The notes under the pieces were generated by a model. It ran no database searches, had not been told where the DNA came from, and worked only from the letters and a program-made list of their open reading frames with translations. This document shows positions 36,436 to 48,410 of a stretch of 64,000 nucleotides of DNA, piece after piece. Each line of letters begins with the position of its first letter. Within the stretch, counting starts at the first letter, position 1. The stretch is from Batrachochytrium dendrobatidis JAM81 (Eukaryota > Chytridiomycota > Chytridiomycetes > Rhizophydiales). The position numbers and the translations under genes were made by a program. The DNA lies in contig NW_006281099.1 of the NCBI RefSeq assembly GCF_000203795.2, positions 1,414,690-1,478,689 of the forward strand. The letters are read 5' to 3'.

Positions 36436-37955
36436 CATGCTAGCAATGCAATTCTCCAGTGGTTGAGATACAAAGTGGGATGGAAAGTACCTCTATTTAG
36501 TCAAGGCTGTATTCTGTAATAAGTAGTAGTAAGCTCTAAAGTTTTCTAATCAAAAGAGTTGCACACCGAGTCCAAATCAACAAGAAACTGAAGGTCAGAA
36601 CAGACTCGGCCAATGCAAGGTTTTGGTCAAAACCAGGGATGAGTAAGCTAAATTTGCCCATATTTCCAAGCAAAATGCCCATTTTGTCTGGAATAGCTTC
36701 AAACTCAAAAAGCCCAAAATTGGGCCAAACTCTGCACATCTTCACGTGTCTCCAGTTCAACTTGTAGCATGCATTGGCTGCTTGTAGTTATGCATGTAAA
36801 AATGAATGGAGCATTTGAAAAGCTATCGACTATGCAGATGAAAACTCACGATCGCAACAAGGTGCTTGGGAATAGGATACTCAACCAGGGTTCAAATGCT
36901 GCATTTCACTGGCTGTGAATCAAAACCAGAGTACTTACTATTTAAATAATAGACAACGTGAAACGAGCGTCCTTTGCTAATAAACTAAATGTCAAGGTTT
37001 AAGCTAGAGTTGGACTTTAAAACGCAAACTCAGTGGCCTTGGAATTGTGAATTAATGAGCAACCACAGTATATATGTATAGTTCCAAGTAGGAAATGGTA
37101 GTTGTGGAGGCTAACAATGCGTAGCAACCTAAATAACAAATGCGAGTTTGCAAATAGAAGGGGACAATAAAAGCTAAATAGCGATGGCAATCCAGTCTGT
37201 CTTTAAACAAAAGGTCAAACTCAAATTTAAACAACTGAAACAGCGTTGCTAATACATTGATTGTGGATTGGGTCCAGGTATAGTTGTTTTTGTTGGCTGG
37301 TTCAGGATAAGCGCCATGCTTGATTATTTGGCCATGAGTTTTGAGCTGCGGCTCACTAGGAATAATTCCTGTATGTAGGGGTGGAATTGGCCAAGGGGTC
37401 GCTGGTAGAAAGCCGCACACATTATGAGAACCCTTGTTTGAGCGCTCCATTCAGCGAGCCGATCATAACTTGCGCCAGTCAAAACATAGAATGACGGAAT
37501 TGTATGAATTTGCTTGATGCTTTCATTGGTGTATTCAATGGTCCACTAACAATGGAGCCGTGAGATGGATCATAATGAGCGACGCGTTCAACCTTTTAGC
37601 TTCGCGGTTTGAATTCAAATGGGTGGCAACCATCTAATCCGCCAATTGTTACAGGTAATTGTGCCTCCCATAACTACTTGTAATAGTCTGAGCTGCTTAT
37701 TGGCATTTACTTGGTTTTTCCATCATGGTTGAGCTGTTACAAGTTATATCCTATAGCACCGACCATGCATGAATATTGAAATAACGGGCTACTCAATTTG
37801 CCCAAGTCGGTTATAAAACTCTTTGTCTTGTGCACTCCTATTTCAACAACTTTAAACTAAACCACTTTTCTGGATATCTATTGTTGCTTAGTTTGTTATT
37901 TCTCTTGACCAAGTAATGCAGAGTATCTGTTTGTTTTTATCATACATTTATATCA

Positions 37956-38408
37956 CAGCCGCATTCATGTAAAATAGGACACTTGTTTTATTCTGAAGTA
38001 ATCTCTTGTATTTACTCCGGAATAAACAATGACTAAATACTCATTATGCTTATTAGAAATTGGCTGCTTTAATATATATTTTCAATTTCTGTTTCAAACA
38101 CAATATACATTATGATGCACACAATCAAATTATAGTTTTGGATTGGAATTGTTTTTGGCATAGCCATACATTGTATGATTACCAAGTGTCAACCCGGATT
38201 CACTCATTGCAACCCATATAGAGTTGGACTGTTTTGATGTTGCCAAACTTTTATTACATCCTAATGATCAGATAGATTGTCGCTGTAGTACAAGAAACAC
38301 GATCGATAGTCGCTATCATTCAAATCAGCAAACAATCAACCAATATTTGCAAAACAGCATCACCAAAGATGACACTAGTGTGATTGAATGAATTTTACGC
38401 AAGTAGCC
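37956..38408 (+). mobile_element. MITE-like element, copy G
   Basis: Starts CAGCCGCATTCATGTAAAATAG; interior GGCATAGCCATACATTGTA and GGAATAAACAATGACTAAATA are shared with other copies. The right end is degraded near ATTTTACGCAAGTAG. It sits in the upstream region of the TPR gene. Confidence 0.7.
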
Positions 38409-38555
38409 CAAGCATGATGTACATTGATGATTTCTGAAAGTTTCTGTTTCATACTCTTTGTTGATAGCTGCAATAAATGGCTAGTAATTTCAAGTTGATG
38501 ACACGAGTTGGAATTTAAAGGTTCATCTTTAAACTGATGCAATATATCATCCACA

Positions 38556-41252
38556 ATGGCTGTATCTCATAAAAAGAACTCGCCCGTACCTTTAAACTCT
38601 GACCATATAACGGAGCCATTTTTTGCAGGAATTCAAATTGTTAGCCAAGCCATGCAGTAGTAGGCACCATGATTGAAACAGCACTTGATTCGGTAGACCT
38701 ATCATATCTTATTGACATTTATAGTGTGTTATCAATGCAATTAGTAACTATCGAGGATGCTTAAATCTACTAGTTAAGCATGATTATGTGCAAGCCATTG
38801 CAGATTTTTCTCGAGCCATACATCTTCTTCCAAATGAGCCTGCATTCTACTGGCATCGTGCAGAAGCATATGTCAAAGTATCCGACTATGATGGCGCTCT
38901 CATGAATTTCCGACAGCACGAATACCTTACCACTCCAGAAAATACAAATAATTTGGATAAGGAACCATTACCACCATCAAGTGGACCACATCACAAACTT
39001 GTCTTTCCCCAAGAAGTGGCAGATGGCCAAAACAGGAGTATCTCGACTTACGTGCTATCGCGTCGAATGGGATTTGTGGCATTCATATTTGGCCAATGTC
39101 TTTTCGATCAACAACGATTTCATGATTCCTTGGTGCATTTCAAGCTTGCAAAGCGGCTAGAGTTTAATATTGAAACGGTATTATTACGAATGTAAGAGCA
39201 TGCACTCTATTTCAATCAATATTTTAACTTGCCTTATTTTCAAAGTATAGTTGTGATCAACATATTGCGAAAAGCACAAGTGCTATATATTCAGGTGACT
39301 TTCTCTAACCAACTACTATATATTAGGGTCTTGTCAAAAATTGGTCTTGGAGAAATCAATAGCGCATTAGAAGATTTGTACACACTTATAAATATACAAA
39401 GACATAGCGTTGACTTGTATATCTTGCGTGCAAAAATCTACAAATGCTTAAACAACCCTGATAGCGTCAACATTGATTTGCAAAAGGCAATCCGACTTTC
39501 TCCTCAACATCCTGAAATTCACGGTCTACAAGAATACGTTTTAACTGTAGCAGTCGATCTTAAAAATAAAGCATTTGAAAGTATTCAAAAAAAACAGCTC
39601 AATAATGCTATTTGGTACTTGAATCGCGCAATAGAATTGGATCCACAGGATTGGACAGCCGTTTTCAAGAGGTATGCTTTTAGTCTGAATTGCATCTGCA
39701 TGATTGGTTGTAGTCCAAGTAAAATTAGACTACTACTTACCAATCGGTTAAAATGTATATTGGTGTAGAGGTGTTGCTCTTGCTGAAATTCAAGACTACG
39801 ACGGTGCATTAGAGGACCTTCTTAGCATACTCTCCAACAATATCAGAGATACTTGCCGAGATCAAGAAATTAAAAATCATGTTGGGAGTATTTACAACAA
39901 AATTGGAATCATGGCTTATCAAACTGGTACATTTGATATAGCGATTTCCAAATTCACAGAAGCACTTTTATACAATTCTTTGGAGCCCGCTGTATGGAAA
40001 AACAGAGCAGGTATGTATTGCTCAGCTCAAAGTTGATTCTCCATCCTTTAATTTATCATAGCATTTGTATAGATCAAGTGTTCCAATAGAGTGAATGTTG
40101 ATTTAAAGACAGCTTTGAAACTAATATTTTAATTGAATAGATTCACTCATGGCTAAAAAAGAATATGCAAGCGCGTTGCGAGATCTGTATCAATGCCATG
40201 CTATTAGCCCAGATAGCAAGGAGTATTCCAAAAGTCTGGCAGTTGCATTGACAGCTATTGGGACCCAGTATATCATGCAAGGAAGATATCAGGATGCAAT
40301 CAAAGAGCTTGAACAAGCAATTACATTTGATTATACGTCTGGTGATGGTTACTACGAATATGCACGAGCCAACTATTTCCTTGGAGTAAGTATACCGACT
40401 TATACTTTTAAATCCAGTTTCACGGTTTAGTTTTGATCATTGGTTTCTATCTCATTATGATGGTGTTGATGTAAATGAGGCTGCATTTTGCTAATTTAAA
40501 GATTTCATGAATAGCAAATACAAATAGCTTGGGAGTCTTTAAATATGGCACTTCAATTGGATCCAAACCATCAAGGTGCACAAGCACTCAAGTCTTTACT
40601 GGCCTCAGTTCCCAATATGGATGATCTTGGACCACTACCAAAACGACGCCCTTTACAAAAATCTGATGTTATGAGCTTTTCGTTCGTCAACCAGCAAAAC
40701 TCTACAAATAAATCACAACCCCACTCACAAACTAATCAGACAATACCACTCTCACTTTCTTCAGCATCTAAACATAGAAAAACACTTGCATCAAGTATAG
40801 AATTTAATGTAGAAGATTCAACTGGAGATTTAAATTTACTTATAGATCAGGATGAGACTAATCAAGCTGACGTGTCAAGCAATGAAGTTTTGTCAACCTT
40901 GCAGCCAACTACAAATCCTATCAAGCGTGTCACTGTATTTCCAACAAGCTCGATTCCTATGCTTCCAGCACTACAAGGGGGACCAAACCCAGCCATGATT
41001 GCTCGAAAGGAAAAATACAGTTTATCAAAGCCTCTTTCACTGCGGCAATCAGATGTAGAGAAAACATCCAGCACAATCAACAATGCAGCATCCAAACCCA
41101 AACCCAAACCCAAATCAGCTCATCGATTACACTCCCCTACAGTACAGTCGCGTTCAATAAAAGAAAGGTTGCACCATGGAGCTCTTTTGGGGGAGGAGAT
41201 GGGAAGCACAATAGATGCGTACTTGAATGAGCAAAACGATGCACACAATTGA
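38556..41252 (+). CDS. Tetratricopeptide-repeat protein, TTC16-like
   Basis: A multi-exon gene whose likely first exon starts MAVSHKKNSPVPLNSDH. At least seven TPR units are visible: YVQAIADFSRAIHLLPNEPA, FYWHRAEAYVKVSDYDGAL, SALEDLYTLINIQRHSVDLY, LNNAIWYLNRAIELDPQDW, ALAEIQDYDGALEDL, IAISKFTEALLYNSLEPAVW and YQDAIKELEQAITFD. A Ser/Thr-rich tail of about 200 residues ends SAHRLHSPTVQSRSIKERLH. The order of repeats and an N-terminal acidic TPR block recall TTC16, an animal and protist protein expressed in ciliated or sperm cells. That assignment is tentative, and introns were placed only roughly. Confidence 0.6.
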
Positions 41253-41558
41253 TCAAATGCTGATATTTGAGATCCGCATTGTTCGTCTTTGCCTGCTAAA
41301 TCTATTTTTCACAAACATTTGGTTTAGAATTATGATTCAAGATTGGTTTTGGTGCGAGTTGATAACTACACGATTCTCCCTGAATACTCAGTTTGCCTTT
41401 TCAACACAAATAAACATTTATTAGACTATTTTTATGTGTATATCGATCAAGATGGTATAAAAGGTTAACCAAGATTAGTCATGCAAAATAAGACCTTCAG
41501 GTTGAAAGTCAAATTTTGAATTCCAAAGCCAAACGTTGTACCCATAAACGCAGCATCA

Positions 41559-42774
41559 ATGTCTAAACAGATGCTTCCTATTGGTAAACGACCCACAATT
41601 TTGGATAGGAACTTGAACAGAACAAGAAGCAGCGAAGTGAGTGTCAATTACGAGCCTTTTGACCATGACTAGACTATTTATCTGGACAACTGTCAGCATG
41701 CATGTTCTTTACTTTCCTAGTCATATCACTAGCATGGCTTGCATTAAAAGCTAGATCTACAGAAATGCATAAAGGCTCATTCTTGACAAGACTAATATCA
41801 TTGACCTTGTCTGTATATAATCACTGGTTCTTTGGCATGCCTTGATGCACATTTTATGGATTTTCTGTACTGGTGTAATAAAAGTATGCTGACTACAAAA
41901 ACCTGTACCCAACTATTCCAACAGGTCAGCTTGTCCGCATATGCATTTTTGTTTTCTGAGATGCTACAGTATGCACAGAAACGAGTAAATGGAATACAGG
42001 ACCTGGAAAAAAAGTAAGCATTCTACACATGATGATCTGGGTCTGACCCATTAGATTTTCGGGAATAGTCTTAATGTTCAAGCTAAATTCTACTTTTCAA
42101 CCTCCCTAGATTGAGTGACTTTGGATACCGAGTCGGAGTCCGTATGCTAGAGTTTATTCTTTGGCGAGATCGTACAGCGAAACGAGAAACTCGGATTCTT
42201 GGTGCACTCTACTTTATCAACACTGCAGTTTGGAAAACATTATTTGGAAAACAGGCAGACTCTCTTGAGAAAGGCACAGATAATGATGATGAATGTGAGT
42301 TGATGCTCTAGTGCATTGATTGAGTTTGAAAATAAGTGCATGCTTGCTGTTTAGCTTAATCTCTAATTTGCTAATTAATGGTGTATATCAAGATATGATT
42401 TCAGATAATGAGCCGCTAATTACAAAGTATATATCTGTACCAAGAGAAATGTCGAGTCTGAATTGTGGAGCATTTACAGCTGGCGTTGTTGAAGCCATTC
42501 TTGATGGATGCCAATTTGTACGTATTTGTGGTCATTTGTATTCTGGTCTGATTAACGAGTGTGAATATTTCCCCATCAATCAAAGTGGGTTTAAATCTAG
42601 ATATTATGACTCACCCAACATACTTTTTAATTGTGTACCCTTTGATCTCAGCCTGCTCGAGTCTCTGCTCATTCTACAGGAAACGATACTTTTCCTTCAC
42701 GAACTACGATTTTGATCAAGTTTGATAAAAATGGCAAGTATAATGCCACGAAACTCGATTTATTATGTCCATAG
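41559..42774 (+). CDS. TRAPPC5: TRAPP complex subunit 5 (Trs31)
   Basis: TRAPPC5/Trs31 is a core subunit of the TRAPP tethering complexes that activate Ypt1/Rab1 in ER-Golgi traffic. Exons 41559-41636, 41925-42013, 42110-42294, 42393-42517 and 42652-42774 join to 199 residues, the usual length. Motifs: RPTILDRNLNRTRSSEVSLS, AYAFLFSEMLQYAQKRV, LSDFGYRVGVRMLEFILWR, KRETRILGALYFINTAVWK, FGKQADSLEKGTDNDDEYMI, SLNCGAFTAGVVEAILDG, FPARVSAHSTG and RTTILIKFDK. ATG 41559 was chosen over the in-frame ATG 41571 because it is first in the exon. Either is possible. Confidence 0.95.
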
Positions 42775-43061
42775 TTTTATACAAGAACAAGCTTGTGATT
42801 CTAAATACTTACATCCTGAACTTTTTGGTACCAATTATATTTAATCATGAATACGGAATATCATTTGGTTCGATGATCTGATTCTCAATAATGTATACTG
42901 ATTTTCTTTACTTGATCGATTGCTGTATATACACATTTACGGCAACTCTACTCAGTCATGCTTAGGGAAAAGGCGTTGGATGCTGGACGATAAATGGTGC
43001 TCTAGCACAAGACTTTATTTCCATTTAAAAAGCAATCTAGCAAACTGACGCTATCAGCAGT
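42775..43061. other. Convergent spacer between TRAPPC5 and mS33-like
   Basis: No gene, repeat or RNA recognised. Confidence 0.5.
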
Positions 43062-43514
43062 CTACTTTCTTTTTTTGGACTTTCCTTTTGTATCCTTTTG
43101 CTCTCGTTTAAGAACACCAGTGACCACTATAATGAAATGATGTTGAAAAAAGTAGTTTTAGTATGTCATGAATGGCACATTAATTTAGATGGTGGAAACC
43201 CAAAACTTGATAAAGGAGATATTCAACCGGTACTTGCCAGAGACTCGGACCACTTTTCCTCTTGCCTGCAATGCCTCTTCTCTGGTGCGCTGAGTCTCAT
43301 ACCACACATCCTGCAGTTGAAGTGGTTTCAGTCGAGGATCTTGAGATGATAATGCCAAAAGGTCAATGTTTGGAGGATAGTGATGAAGCAGTTTTTGACG
43401 CATGGATGCTTTAGCAAGTATATCGCTTCCAGTGCGCATGCCCAAAGCAGCTCTATCGATATGAAAGATCTTGTCCCGCAACTGCTGGACAGCCAATATT
43501 CGACTAGCAGCCAT
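43062..43514 (-). CDS. Mitochondrial ribosomal small-subunit protein mS33-like
   Basis: Exons 43238-43514 and 43062-43126 give 113 residues, the size of mS33 (yeast Rsm27). The motif string RILAVQQLRDKIF, then GMRTGSDILAKASMRQKLLH and HYPPNIDL, and the charged helix YETQRTREEALQARGK resemble the family pattern RTGNKVL, YY.P, and RRRGKG. The end is Lys-rich (KDTKGKSKKRK). The intron 43127-43237 keeps phase only if its donor is GCAAGT (GC-AG). It is divergent from MRM1, another mitoribosome gene, 128 bp away. Identification rests on short motifs. Confidence 0.6.
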
Positions 43515-43642
43515 ATGAAAGTGTTGATGCTCGACTGGAAAAACAATCGATGTTTTTGTGGGTCAGATTCCAACTTTGACAAAGTTCAACTTTACTTTTT
43601 TAAAATCGAGTGAATTGAGAAACAGGTTTAAACCCAATTTTT

Positions 43643-45091
43643 ATGAAGCCAAGTGTTGGAATTGGGTTGGCTTTTTTATGCCATGGTAGAAATCTGGTAG
43701 CAACCAGAATGGGTGGGTCAAGTGCTCGGCTCTTGTTTCGTCAACATTCAACTCGTCCTAAAAACGTGGAATATCTCTATGGAGCCAGTGTTGTGATTCC
43801 TGCCATGGAGTTTGGTGTTCGTAAAATAAAAACGCTTTTGGTAAAGGAAGACCAGCGATTTGGCGGTATGAAGATTCGAGGAAACGGCGAGGCCATACTC
43901 TCCTCTAAAATACTACCCAAAATCAGTTCAGCTGATATGGGGCAAGACAGTAGGTAACTTTCATTCTCACTCCACTATCTGCCATGATTCCATATTTACT
44001 CGTCACTGGATCGTCAATATTTAATCTCGTTTCGTGTATATTAGAGCACTGTTGGATTATGCAGTAGCACTTGCCAACCAAAGGGAGATTCCAGTCAAGG
44101 AAGTGCCAGTAAGCCATTTAGATCGTTTGGCTGGTAATCGGCCTCATCAAGGACTAGTACTTGCCACACTTGCACCAAAAGTAACACATCTACATGCTCT
44201 GGGTAACTGTGACTTGGATGCCAACGATGTTGACTTTGAAAAAAATGTTTACGAAGTAGATGCTGGAGGTGATGGTATTCTAAGGCTAAAGACTCGAGAA
44301 GATCGTAAATACCCGTTTTGGATAGGTTAGAGTCAATGCTTTGTACAACTTTAGAGCAATATGAAAGCTATTGATTCAAGCGTGGTCCAGCAGATCAAGC
44401 TTATAGCTCGTGTCGGCTAATTGGACTAACATGCCCATTATTTTTTGTAGCTCTGGACCAAATTGTTGACCCTCAAAACCTTGGAGCCATTCTACGATCT
44501 GCTTATTATTTCGGAGTTGATGGCGTGGTAGTTACTGAGCGAGATTCAGCCCCTTTCAGCCCTATATCATCAAAGGCGAGTGCTGGTGCAATGGAAGCCA
44601 TGCCTCTTTATTCAACAGTCAATCTTGGAAAGCTACTCCAGGTAACCAACATGGCGAATTCAAAATTGAATGATGGTTTACTCTCTACTGTATAGTCTAA
44701 ACTATCCTGGACATATTTCTAACCAAGCGTTTCTCCATTTTAGGAATCCGCAATAAACGGATGGCAGATCTTGGGCACAAATACGAATGCAAAAAAAAGT
44801 GATCTCATTCCGCTTTGTCATTTTAAACAAAGATGTGACATGGAGGTATCGAATGACTTGGACGATCTAAAAACACATACTCCACTATTACGGCTGGACA
44901 GTGCACCAACTATTTTGGTGCTTGGAAACGAAGGACATGGTATGCGAACACTGGTTTCAAAGCACTGTCATCACCATTTGATCATTACTCAGGATCAATT
45001 TTCACCCAACTTCAAAAAAAGCAGAATAGATTCGCTAAATGTCAGTGTAGCAGCTGGAATTCTTCTCCATGAGCTTCTCCTGAGTGTATGA
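43643..45091 (+). CDS. MRM1: Mitochondrial rRNA 2'-O-ribose methyltransferase, SpoU/TrmH family (MRM1)
   Basis: MRM1 methylates a guanosine ribose in the large-subunit mitochondrial rRNA peptidyl transferase loop. Exons 43643-43949, 44047-44325, 44451-44641, 44744-45091 sum to 374 residues. A presequence is followed by the substrate-binding domain (EYLYGASVVIPAMEF; GNRPHQGLVLATLAP). The SPOUT knot has the three family motifs NLGAILRSAYYFGVDG, ILVLGNEGHGM and LNVSVAAGILLHE. Exon 2 uses the second of two adjacent AG sites to keep phase. Confidence 0.93.
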
Positions 45092-45282
45092 TTTGAATGG
45101 CTATAATGAATGCGACATGATGTCACGCAAAGTGCGATAATATAAACCATTGCCTTGTGAGATATGCCTCATGGGAATCAATACCATCCACCATTGTCTA
45201 TATTTTAAAAAGGGTTAAATCTTGGCTAATACTTGGTAGCTATGCGCTACTTTCCAAAATAAAATGATCAAAGTTTGCCCAT

Positions 45283-46851
45283 CTACCTGCTAGAAGAAAT
45301 ACCAAAAAACTCTTTAAAATTTCTTATAGTGCCAAGATCATATTCGTTAATAAATGACTACGTTGAACAACAATGATTAGATTGCAAAAATAGTTCAAAT
45401 GGTGTTAGTTTATAGACTAAACAATCAACAAGTTAGAGCAAATGCAAACCTCTCCATTAATGTCATAACTTGATGATAAATCTTGATTAACAAGATGTTC
45501 AATCGAGGTTTGTCCAGTGCCAATAAGCCAGCTATGCCATGCCACAAAACCAAACAACAACGGCGACATAACGGTCGACATCAGGAAAGCCAAAATAAAT
45601 ACTGGCTCTAGTTCAATCACTATAGCATCATCCTATAAATGCATGAAAATGCAATGTTCAAAGGTTTGGTTCAAGCATAAAGCAATGTCAATTCATTCCC
45701 GCGATTTAAAGCAAGAGTTTATCAAGATTATTGGAACAAATGTTGTATACCTTTCCCGAGAAAACCCTCCATGCGGCTCCCATAGATAAACAGGAAAAAT
45801 ATGTCGTTGCAACCGTAGTATACACGAGAAACAGATAAAAGTATTCGTGATTAAATATACCAACACAGTTATGGATCCACTATATGTTTGGTTTTAAAAT
45901 GTGTTGAGTGTAACAATCAAAGCAAAGCCTGCAATTCTATCAAAAATAAATCAAAATCTTACTGGACAATGATGATCCATCTTCATGATGCATCTAATAT
46001 GCGACACAGTTTATCCAGAAATCAATATTAAATCACGTTTAGAGTAATCAAGACCTCAAAGACAGATATCTGCAACTCTACCTCTTGCATATTGTACAAT
46101 GATGAGCACGAGCAGGTTTGGGAAGTGTACCTAGTCAGTAGAAATCAGGTTTGCATCAAAAAAGCATAGTAGACATCAAAATCCTGGTGATGTAGTATGG
46201 AGAAAAATCATACATTTTCGACAGCGTCTTATTAATGGCTCTTCAAGATCCGAAAGAATGGGCGACGACGTCAATCCTTGACTGGGAGTCTGCTAGACGT
46301 GTTTAACCATATTAGCACGACTATTTGATGAATAGAAACAATTTCAGCAGGACATCAGAGAGCCAAGATGACAACCGCATCCAGATTCAACTAATCAAAA
46401 AAGACTCGGATTATACCTCTCCCAAAAGACACTCGACAAGTCCTTCATGTGTTCGCCCCGGATCTGTCAAAATGGATGCAATGTAATGGAAGCAGATGGA
46501 ATATAGCAGATAGATAGATATTATAATATGGCCCATTCGACATATGGTTGTGATGGTAGACTCTCGATACCCCAAGTCAATCTGATCCGATGAAAAAGAA
46601 GGAAACCATATAGGAAGAGCAAACTTAAAAAGGCTGTAGCCCAAGAGACCGATTAAAGCAAAGGCTATCATAATAAGAAATGGTCCAATGCCGTATGCAC
46701 AACCGTTGAGTATTGCACTGCACACTCGCATAATAATGGCTGGGTCTTTCCATAGAATCTTCATTGTAGCGAGTTTATCAAAGCTGTAAAATAAATAGTA
46801 TCGAGCAATAGCTTTTTGCAGTTGGACTGTAAATATCCAATGTTTGGCCAA
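45283..46851 (-). CDS. DHHC-type palmitoyltransferase, ZDHHC16-like
   Basis: DHHC enzymes attach palmitate to cysteines of membrane proteins. Minus-strand pieces in order: two membrane segments (GIGPFLIMIAFALIGLLG; HIIISIYLLYSICFHYIAS), LTDPGRTHEGLV, EEPLIRRCRKC, KPARAHHCTICKRC, MKMDHHCP (DHHC codons at 45966-45977), then WIHNCVGIFNHEYFYLF across an intron, two more membrane segments (FILAFLMSTVMSPLLFGFVA), the TTxE-like motif GQTSIE, and NEYDLGTIRNFKEFFGI near the end. All catalytic Cys/His zinc ligands are present. The order and the GQTSIEHLVN motif resemble ZDHHC16. The frame has no ATG at its upper end, so the first exon is unresolved. Confidence 0.88.
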
Positions 46852-47267
46852 CTTTATAATTGACTACAAAACATGACTGTATAGTGCCATTCGACAAGTA
46901 CTAGAGGCTGAAGACACGTTTATCCCAATACCAAACACGACAGCAGATTTGGCTGATAGTCCAACATGCAATACAAGAACAGATTCAAACACAGTTCATT
47001 AATAACTGAAATTGTAACAGAATTAGGTTTATTCCACCAAAAATAAAAATACAATAGAAACAGTGAGAGTATTCAGGATAAACAGGATGGTTTTAAAGTG
47101 TCGGAGCAACACAAGGGGAACATTGAACCATTAGATATTCCACAATGGACTCGGCGAAAGAAATGGGAGGTATTGTATGCGACAGACATTGAATCCTATT
47201 ATAAAGAAAAATTCTTTGGTTCCATCTTATCAGATAGAATGGTTTCAATCGGCGCTAGAGTGGTAGA
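46852..47267. other. Intergenic spacer with an open plus-strand frame
   Basis: A plus frame from 47098 is open to 47385 but has no ATG, no known motif, and its second half is antisense to the coiled-coil gene. No clear gene. Confidence 0.4.
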
Positions 47268-48410
47268 TCATGATGAATCCCGATGGCGTGCTCGAGACGT
47301 GGACAGAGCAGATGAGCCAACAGCGATTGCACTCTCATTTCCATGCATAAACCCGGATGAACCAGGAACGCCCGTACCATCATAGGCAAATTCCTTGGAA
47401 GTTCGAGATCCACCCATATTGATGCTGCCAGTACGAGCACGCAATCGTTCTACAGTAGTGGATTCGTCTCTTCCCATTTTTTTTAAAAGGTCTGTAATCA
47501 TTGCAGTGCGTTCGCGACCAACAGCTTCAAGATGTTCGACTTGAAGACGCACTAGTGATAGGTCTGCTTGAAGCAATTCATTTTGCTGAATAACACCCGA
47601 AAGATCAGATGCAACATGGTCAATTTCGTCAAGATCAAATGTCCCCGTTTCCTCTGAACTGTTCTTTGCAGTAGATTTTGTGGAGTCTCGAGGTATAGAG
47701 TCGGAAGCAGAACCCATATTGGCATTTGAATTATCATTGGTTTGTGTAGAGACCTCGACAGAAGGAAGTGAGGCTTTAACCTTTTGTTGCAGTTCTTTTT
47801 TTATTGTGTTGTTGCGCACGTCATATCCAAGAGAAATCAAAGTACTCTCCAACTCACGGCGTTCTGCAAGCGAGCCCTCGAGTTGACTGATTAGTCCCTC
47901 TTTGTCGCTTTCCAGCTCTGATACAACACTTACAAGCTCGTTGATATGGCGTGCAGTATCCATGATTGTACTTTGTAGATAGCGATCACGAGCTCTTAAT
48001 CTTGCCTCGGCAGACTGCAGTTTTTGCTGTACATCGCCAGTGTTTCGAACAATCGCGACCATTCTAGATACTAGAGACTGTAGTGGCGAATACTGTTTAG
48101 CCAAATGATCGGCTCCATTCATAAAAAGTGCGTCATAGCTGGATAAAAAAGTATCAGAACTCGAGCCATTTCCATTATTCTCCTGATATGCCTGCACCAT
48201 GTCGTTCATGTATGAGAGTATAAGATGTTGTTCTACAATAGACTGCTCGCAACATGTAGAGTTGGACGTGTGGCTGCAAAATAATGGCTGGGTGATTAGT
48301 GGTGACATAACGGTGGGCATTTGCTGAGCATTGGTGCAATCATTAATAGGTGAGGGAATAGCATGCGAAATTGATGACCTCTTGGTTGAATGAGGAGGGG
48401 AAAGCATCAT
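47268..48410 (-). CDS. Coiled-coil protein, unknown
   Basis: One open exon; the first in-frame ATG gives MMLSPPHSTKRSSISH (380 residues). A coiled-coil-like region covers roughly residues 120-200 (LQSAEARLRARDRYLQS; VVSELESDKEGLISQLEGSL). A second predicted helix lies near residues 280-325 (IQQNELLQADLSLVRLQVEH). The ends are Ser/Pro-rich or Gly/Ser-rich and look disordered. The C-terminus (SRARHRDSS) may continue in another exon. I do not recognise the family. Confidence 0.6.
   Translation of the reverse strand: MMLSPPHSTKRSSISHAIPSPINDCTNAQQMPTVMSPLITQPLFCSHTSNSTCCEQSIVEQHLILSYMNDMVQAYQENNGNGSSSDTFLSSYDALFMNGADHLAKQYSPLQSLVSRMVAIVRNTGDVQQKLQSAEARLRARDRYLQSTIMDTARHINELVSVVSELESDKEGLISQLEGSLAERRELESTLISLGYDVRNNTIKKELQQKVKASLPSVEVSTQTNDNSNANMGSASDSIPRDSTKSTAKNSSEETGTFDLDEIDHVASDLSGVIQQNELLQADLSLVRLQVEHLEAVGRERTAMITDLLKKMGRDESTTVERLRARTGSINMGGSRTSKEFAYDGTGVPGSSGFMHGNESAIAVGSSALSTSRARHRDSS

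Larger units (their letters stand above)
35714..38555. other. Large gene-poor stretch (2.8 kb)
   Basis: Between the divergent PSP1-domain and TPR genes. Open frames on the minus strand at 36536-36760 and 37052-37450 have no recognisable motif and no supporting splice structure. It contains a 13-bp inverted repeat pair (36300/36423) and MITE copy G. No tRNA or rRNA seen. Confidence 0.6.

Noticed and set aside
37052..37450. Minus-strand frame of about 130 codons
   Set aside because: Sits in a gene-poor stretch with no recognisable domain or supporting splice sites; possibly an old repeat remnant.
47098..47385. Plus-strand open frame of 95 codons
   Set aside because: Starts with GTG, has no motif, and its last third is antisense to the coiled-coil gene.
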